NCBI GenBank assembly: GCA_016184105.1
Contig: JACPDI010000012.1
Span: 134,506-198,505, forward strand
Direction: 5' to 3'
DNA length: 64,000 nt
DNA from: Acidobacteriota bacterium
GTDB taxonomy: Bacteria; Acidobacteriota; Vicinamibacteria; Vicinamibacterales; 2-12-FULL-66-21
Below are positions 60,090 through 64,000 of this stretch, in pieces. The notes under the pieces are model-generated. The model was not told the DNA's origin and did no database searches. It was given only the letters and a program-made list of their open reading frames with translations. A program made the position numbers and the translations under genes. Position 1 is the stretch's first letter, and the number at the start of each line of letters is the position of its first letter.

Positions 60090-62477
60090 CTAGTCGCCTC
60101 CCAGCTGCGTCAGCTCGGGCGGCGGCGGAATGACGCGCGTGAACTGGCCGCGCTGGAGCAGCTCCCGCCCCTTGCCGCCGCGGCCGGTGACTTCGTACTT
60201 CGCCGTGCTGATCGTCTGGGTGCCGCCGCGGTTCGTTTCGACGGTGAGCAAATGGCGATCGCCCACCGACGCGACGAAACCGAGAACCCGGTCCTCCCCC
60301 TTCTGCAGCTTGATCAGCGTGACCCCTTTACCGGGCCCTGACAGGAAGTTGATCTCTTCTGCGGGGCAGAGAATCGCGCGCGCCTGCCTGGTGGCGGCGA
60401 TGATTGTCTCATCGCCGGTGTACTTCGCCACGCCGACGACTTCCGTACCCTCGGCCGGCCGCGCGAAGCGGCGGCCCGCGCGCGTGCTCGGCTCGATGAA
60501 CGGCTCGAGGCTGAAGCGCAGCGCGAAACCATCGCTGGTGACTGCGAGTCCCTGCACGGGCGGCTCCTGGCCCTCTTTGGGCGCCCGGATCTTCGGCGAC
60601 ACGCGCGGGTCGAGGCTGAACGCCGCGACGACACGCTCCTGGTCCCGGAACTTGAACAGCCGCTGGATCGGCTCGCCGTAGCCGGTCGAGGCCGGCACGT
60701 CGGCGAGGCGGGCGGTATACGCGACGCCGAAGTTCGTGAAGAGCACCGCCGTGCTGCGCGTGCTGCCCGGCAGCACGGCCAGCACCTCATCGCCTTCGCG
60801 GAGGCGCGTGGAGGAGAGGTCGCGCACCTCCTTCTGCCGCTTCACCCACCCGTCGCGCGACACGATGACGACGGTGTCCTCCTCGACGATGAAGTCGTCG
60901 GCGGTGTACTCGACCTCCTCGACGCTCTCGATCCTGGAGCGCCGCGCGTCGCCGTACTTCTTCTGGATCTGATCGATTTCTTCCCGCACCAGCGCCCACC
61001 GCGAGTCTTCATTCCTGAGCAGCACGTTGATCTGCCTGGCGCGCTTGCGCTTCTCGTCCAGCTCCTTCTGGATCACCAGAATCTCGAGCCGTGCGAGCCG
61101 GTAAATCTTCAGCTCGAGAATGGCGTCGGTCTGCTCCGCGTCGAGCGAGAACCGCTTCATGATCTGTTCTGCGGCATCCGCCTTGCCGTCGGACCTCCGC
61201 ACGATCTTCAGGATCTCGTCGAGCGCGTCGAAGACCTTCTCGAAGCCTTCAAGAACGTGGATGCGCCTCTTGAGCGCGTCCAGCTCGTGCTCCAGACGCC
61301 TGGTGACGACGTCGAGGCGGAAGTGGAGGAAGTGCCAGAGCATCTCGTGGAGGCCGAGCCGCTCGGGGCGGCCCACCTCGGGGTTCCCCTCCGTCGGCAC
61401 GAGACACGTGAGGTTCACCGCGAAGTTGGTCTGCAGCGGCGTGTGCTTGTAGAGATACGCCATCACCAGCTTCACGTCCGCGTCCCCCTTCAGCTCCAGG
61501 GCAATGCGGACGTCTTCGGTCGAGAGATCCTTGACGTCGATGAGCGGCGGCAGCTTCCGGCTGATCGCGACTTCCGCGATGCGCTCGACGAGCGACGCCT
61601 TGTTCACGGTGTAAGGAATGCTCGTGATGTAGATCGTGCGGCCGCTGCGCGTGACCGGGCCCGATTCCCACGTGCCACGGATGCGAATCGCACCGCTCCC
61701 GGTCCTGTAGATCTCCCTCAGCTCCTCCTGCGTGTTGAGGATCTGCGCGCCGGTGGGGAAGTCGGGGCCCTTGACGTACCGGCAGAGCTGCACGCTGGAC
61801 AAATCCGGGTTGTCGAGGAGCTTGACGAGCGCGGTGCAGACCTCGGACAGGTTGTGCGGAGGGATGCTGGTCGCCATGCCGACGGCGATACCGGTGGCGC
61901 CGTTCACGAGCAGGTTCGGGATCCGGGCGGGGAGCACGACCGGCTCGGTCTTCGTGCCGTCGTAGTTGGCACGGAAGTGGACCGTCCGCTGATCGATCTC
62001 CGACAGCATCTCGTCGGAGGGCCGCGCGAGGCGGCACTCCGTGTACCGCATCGCCGCCGCGCTGTCGCCGTCGAGCGACCCGAAGTTGCCGGACCCGTCC
62101 ACGAGCGGGTACCGCAGCGAGAAGGGCTGCGCCATCCGCACGAGCGTGTCGTAGATCGCCATGTCGCCGTGCGGGTGATAGTTGCCCATCACGTCGCCGA
62201 CGACCTTCGCGCACTTGCGGGGTTTGGCGTCCGCGGTCAGGTTCTGCTGCCACATCGTTAAGAGGATGCGGCGCTGCACCGGCTTGAGCCCGTCGCGCAC
62301 GTCCGGCAGGGCGCGCGAGGTGATGACCGAGAGCGCGTAGTTCAGATACCGCGTCTGCGCGGCCTCATGGAGCGCCACGGCATCCGGACCGGCCGGATCC
62401 GCCGGGCGCGCCTGGATTTCTGCGCCGCCGTTGTCGAGACGATCGAACAGCGACGGGTCCTTCTTCCGTTTTGCCAA
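60090..62477 (-). CDS. Type IIA topoisomerase subunit A (GyrA/ParC family)
   Basis: A 795-residue DNA gyrase/topoisomerase IV A subunit. The breakage-reunion domain has [39 protein letters not shown] and the active Tyr145 in AMRYTECRL. The C-terminal beta-pinwheel is present. Near its end a [10 protein letters not shown] sequence resembles but does not equal the GyrA box (QRRGGKG), so gyrase versus topoisomerase IV is uncertain. The start is TTG with GGAGG 9 nt upstream; TAATAT lies further up, giving a normal leader. PhzF follows on the same strand. Confidence 0.9.
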   Translation of the reverse strand: MAKRKKDPSLFDRLDNGGAEIQARPADPAGPDAVALHEAAQTRYLNYALSVITSRALPDVRDGLKPVQRRILLTMWQQNLTADAKPRKCAKVVGDVMGNYHPHGDMAIYDTLVRMAQPFSLRYPLVDGSGNFGSLDGDSAAAMRYTECRLARPSDEMLSEIDQRTVHFRANYDGTKTEPVVLPARIPNLLVNGATGIAVGMATSIPPHNLSEVCTALVKLLDNPDLSSVQLCRYVKGPDFPTGAQILNTQEELREIYRTGSGAIRIRGTWESGPVTRSGRTIYITSIPYTVNKASLVERIAEVAISRKLPPLIDVKDLSTEDVRIALELKGDADVKLVMAYLYKHTPLQTNFAVNLTCLVPTEGNPEVGRPERLGLHEMLWHFLHFRLDVVTRRLEHELDALKRRIHVLEGFEKVFDALDEILKIVRRSDGKADAAEQIMKRFSLDAEQTDAILELKIYRLARLEILVIQKELDEKRKRARQINVLLRNEDSRWALVREEIDQIQKKYGDARRSRIESVEEVEYTADDFIVEEDTVVIVSRDGWVKRQKEVRDLSSTRLREGDEVLAVLPGSTRSTAVLFTNFGVAYTARLADVPASTGYGEPIQRLFKFRDQERVVAAFSLDPRVSPKIRAPKEGQEPPVQGLAVTSDGFALRFSLEPFIEPSTRAGRRFARPAEGTEVVGVAKYTGDETIIAATRQARAILCPAEEINFLSGPGKGVTLIKLQKGEDRVLGFVASVGDRHLLTVETNRGGTQTISTAKYEVTGRGGKGRELLQRGQFTRVIPPPPELTQLGGD

Positions 62478-62506
62478 CCGGTGTGCCTCCAGGAACTCGC
62501 TGGAGA

Positions 62507-62512
62507 TATTAT
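62507..62512 (+). promoter_or_regulatory. -10-like element 9 nt before a GTG start
   Basis: TATTAT followed by CAACGAACC and the GTG at 62522. No ribosome site follows it. On the other strand the same AT-rich island can serve the topoisomerase gene. Confidence 0.45.
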
Positions 62513-62521
62513 CAACGAACC

Positions 62522-63118
62522 GTGCGCATCCGCGGCGTTCCCGGCGCTGACAATCCGCTCCTCCAGTGGCTCCTTCTGACGCTCTGTCTCATCATCGTCG
62601 GCCTGGCGGCGCTGCTGGTCAGGCGCGACCGCGAGATGCAGAGGGGCATGCGCGCGATGGCAGAGGAACTCCGCCAGGCGCAATCCCGGGAATCGGCGCC
62701 CGAGCGCGAGCTGGCACGCGAGCGATCGGCACGCGACGCGTTCGAGATCGGACTTGGCAGGGAGCGTGCGGCGAACACGCTGCCCGGAATTCCTCTCGAG
62801 CCGGGGCTCGACCCGTCCGGCAAGCCCAGGCAGCAAGTACGCCTTCCCCCAGACGCGACGCGCGTGCAGCTGGTGCTGCCGGTTGGCGACAGGCGATTCG
62901 ACCGGTATCGCGCGGCGATCCAGCGATGGACGGGGGGCGACGATCTGTGGGTGCACGCGCTCGTCACGGCGACGGTTGACCGCCGCCGCCTGTTCGTCGC
63001 TGTTCCGGTCGACGTGCTCGCACCGGGCGCGTACTCGCTGCTGCTGAGCGGCATCAAGCCGGACGGGACCCGAGATGATTTTGCCGTGTTTTCCTTCGAG
63101 GTGACCGCGCCGCGCTAG
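62522..63118 (+). CDS. Membrane-anchored coiled-coil protein with anti-sigma-like beta domain
   Basis: A 198-residue protein. One membrane helix ([20 protein letters not shown], about 13-33) is followed by a charged coiled coil (to about residue 85) and a beta-sandwich domain ([20 protein letters not shown] ... [13 protein letters not shown]-like end). The last domain resembles the periplasmic domain of acidobacterial zinc-finger anti-sigma factors as I recall them, but no zinc finger or sigma gene is present. It is divergent from the topoisomerase gene. Role unknown. Confidence 0.6.
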   Translation: MRIRGVPGADNPLLQWLLLTLCLIIVGLAALLVRRDREMQRGMRAMAEELRQAQSRESAPERELARERSARDAFEIGLGRERAANTLPGIPLEPGLDPSGKPRQQVRLPPDATRVQLVLPVGDRRFDRYRAAIQRWTGGDDLWVHALVTATVDRRRLFVAVPVDVLAPGAYSLLLSGIKPDGTRDDFAVFSFEVTAPR

Positions 63119-63129
63119 CAGGAGGGCCC

Positions 63130-63654
63130 ATGGACATTGCCGCCGAGTACCTACGCGACCTCCCGGAGCAGTTCGAGAAGCTGAAATCGCTCGCCGACAA
63201 GGCGGTGGCGCGGGTTTCAGACGAGGAGTTCTTTCGTGAGATCGATCAGGCCTCGAACAGCCTGGCCGTGATCCTGCAGCACGTGGGGGGCAACCTCCGC
63301 TCGCGCTGGCGGGATTTCCTGACCACAGACGGCGAGAAGCCGGACCGCGATCGCGACGGCGAATTTGTCGCCTCGGACAGGACGCGCCAGGAGGTCCTGG
63401 AGGTCTGGGAAGCGGGCTGGCGCGTCCTGCTGGACGAGCTGCGGGCGTTGGCGCCAGCCGATCTCGCGCGTGACGTGTTCATCCGTGGCGAGAGACATTC
63501 AGTGGTGCGGGCGGCGAACCGGTCGTTTCAGCACACCGCCTATCACGTGGGGCAGATCGTGTTCCTCGCGCGCCACTTCCGGGCCGGCGACTGGCAGTCC
63601 CTGAGTATTCCGAAGAGATCGCCGCAGAACGCGCGGAACACGCAGAAAATCTGA
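63130..63654 (+). CDS. DinB/DUF1572-like four-helix protein
   Basis: A 174-residue helical protein of the DinB-like metal-binding superfamily (not the polymerase). Candidate metal ligands are the His in LAVILQHVGGNL and the pair in FQHTAYHVGQIVFLARHF. Members often act as thiol-dependent transferases; the role here is unknown. GGAGG lies 7-10 nt before the ATG. Its C-terminal tail RSPQNARNTQKI is encoded by copy 5 of the CCGCGGA-type repeat, so the natural protein probably ended near LSIPKR. Confidence 0.8.
   Translation: MDIAAEYLRDLPEQFEKLKSLADKAVARVSDEEFFREIDQASNSLAVILQHVGGNLRSRWRDFLTTDGEKPDRDRDGEFVASDRTRQEVLEVWEAGWRVLLDELRALAPADLARDVFIRGERHSVVRAANRSFQHTAYHVGQIVFLARHFRAGDWQSLSIPKRSPQNARNTQKI
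63619..63650 (+). repeat. CCGCGGA-type dispersed repeat, copy 5, inside a gene end
   Basis: TCGCCGCAGAACGCGCGGAA followed by CACGCAGAAAA. It encodes the last 11 or so residues of the DinB-like protein, just before its TGA. Confidence 0.7.
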
Positions 63655-63668
63655 CGGAATCTCTCGGC

Positions 63669-63674
63669 TAGAAT
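63669..63674 (+). promoter_or_regulatory. -10-like element 9 nt before sucA
   Basis: TAGAAT followed by ATATAGCTT and the ATG at 63684. No Shine-Dalgarno lies between; the surrounding AT-rich island stands out from the GC-rich context. Confidence 0.5.
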
Positions 63675-63683
63675 ATATAGCTT

Positions 63684-64000
63684 ATGCCGGGGTGGGACGA
63701 GTTCCAGGGAGTCAACGAGGCGTACGTAGCCGAGCTGTACGAGAAGTACCGTCGCGATCCGGGGTCCGTGGACCCCGGATCGCGACGGTATTTTGAGCAG
63801 AAGGGGGACAGTCACACTTTTCACAGTGATGCGACGAAAAGTGTGACTGTCCCCCTTTCCTCTCAGATCGTCGGCGCGGTGAACTTTGCGCAGTCGATCC
63901 GCCGCTACGGCCACCTGGCGGCGCAACTCGACCCGCTTGGCAGCAAGCCAAGCGGCGATCCCTCGCTCGACCCGGCGACACACGGCATCACGGAGGAGGA
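63684..64000 (+). CDS. sucA: 2-oxoglutarate dehydrogenase E1 component, N-terminal part (runs off window)
   Basis: The frame is open from the ATG to the window end (105 codons). NEAYVAELYEKYRRDPGSVD near the start and IVGAVNFAQSIRRYGHLAAQ with LDPLG...DPSLDPATHGITEE later are the conserved N-terminal segments of the TCA-cycle E1 component. Between them, codons about 40-58 (QKGDSHTFHSDATKSVTVPL) are supplied by a REP-like palindrome that keeps the frame open. A perfect 44-bp palindrome also lies in the codons just before it. TAGAAT stands 9 nt before the ATG. Confidence 0.88.
   Translation, partial: MPGWDEFQGVNEAYVAELYEKYRRDPGSVDPGSRRYFEQKGDSHTFHSDATKSVTVPLSSQIVGAVNFAQSIRRYGHLAAQLDPLGSKPSGDPSLDPATHGITEE
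63747..63790. repeat. Perfect 44-bp palindrome inside the sucA coding region
   Basis: Two 21-bp arms (63747-63767 and 63770-63790) with a 2-nt loop and no mismatch; the inner arm is GATCCGGGGTCC. It encodes YRRDPGSVDPGSRR, a conserved stretch of E1, about 21 codons from the start. Confidence 0.95.
63801..63857. repeat. REP-like palindrome, copy B, in frame inside sucA
   Basis: Perfect 22-bp arms (63801-63822 and 63836-63857; core GGGGACAGTCACACTTTTC) with a 13-nt loop. Compared with copy A at 52384 one arm base differs and its partner differs to match, so pairing is kept. Confidence 0.9.

Overview
The window is a GC-rich, gene-dense bacterial chromosome segment with no rRNA, tRNA, CRISPR array or transposase that I can recognise. 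The organism is most likely an uncultured Acidobacteriota, probably of the Vicinamibacteria type. The evidence is two secreted VWA proteins of the acidobacterial 'VWFA-related' kind, type III glutamine synthetase, a PaoB/YagS-like molybdo-hydroxylase FAD subunit, several exported peptidases and dense short intergenic repeats. This placement is inference from gene content.

Layout. 0-2.8 kb: end of a xanthine-dehydrogenase-type operon, a Cys-rich small protein, a DUF1326 secreted protein coupled to a small secreted protein, and an SDR. 2.8-7.3 kb: a metF-like/aminotransferase operon, a divergent D-cysteine desulfhydrase-like enzyme and a beta-CASP metallo-hydrolase. 7.3-16.3 kb: dipeptidyl peptidase III, LD-carboxypeptidase, a pseudokinase-PEGA membrane protein, a ferritin-like protein, an amine oxidase and a small hypothetical protein. 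16.4-26.2 kb: MFS transporter, a giant HEAT-DUF349 protein, DPP IV, a BNR/MoaD pair and oligoendopeptidase F. 26.3-31.2 kb: ArsR-methyltransferase regulator and cobalamin-dependent MetH. 31.2-33.5 kb: a lower-GC insertion carrying an anti-phage dCTP deaminase with a divergent RHH regulator. 33.8-36.9 kb: PnuC, a VOC protein and a NYN/OST-HTH ribonuclease-like protein. 37.0-43.3 kb: a TetR-controlled RND efflux operon in which pump and TolC channel are one polypeptide. 43.6-52.1 kb: a coupled operon of secreted proteins (barrel-like, 900-residue unknown, two VWA) carrying at least three frameshifts. 52.4-64 kb: DinB polymerase, B12-radical SAM, YdjM-like and DUF1684 proteins, GlnN, PhzF, GyrA/ParC, a membrane-anchored beta-domain protein, a DinB-fold protein and the start of sucA.

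Cross-cutting signals. (1) At least nine genes have a TANNNT hexamer only 6-10 nt before the start codon and usually no Shine-Dalgarno, which suggests leaderless transcripts. (2) Many gene ends carry short-period repeats of several families, some of which run into the coding sequence and change the C-terminus; the clearest case masks the Gly-Gly tail of a MoaD/ThiS-like protein. (3) Two copies of a 57-bp REP-like palindrome with a compensated arm difference occur: one abuts dinB, the other sits in frame inside sucA beside a perfect 44-bp palindrome.
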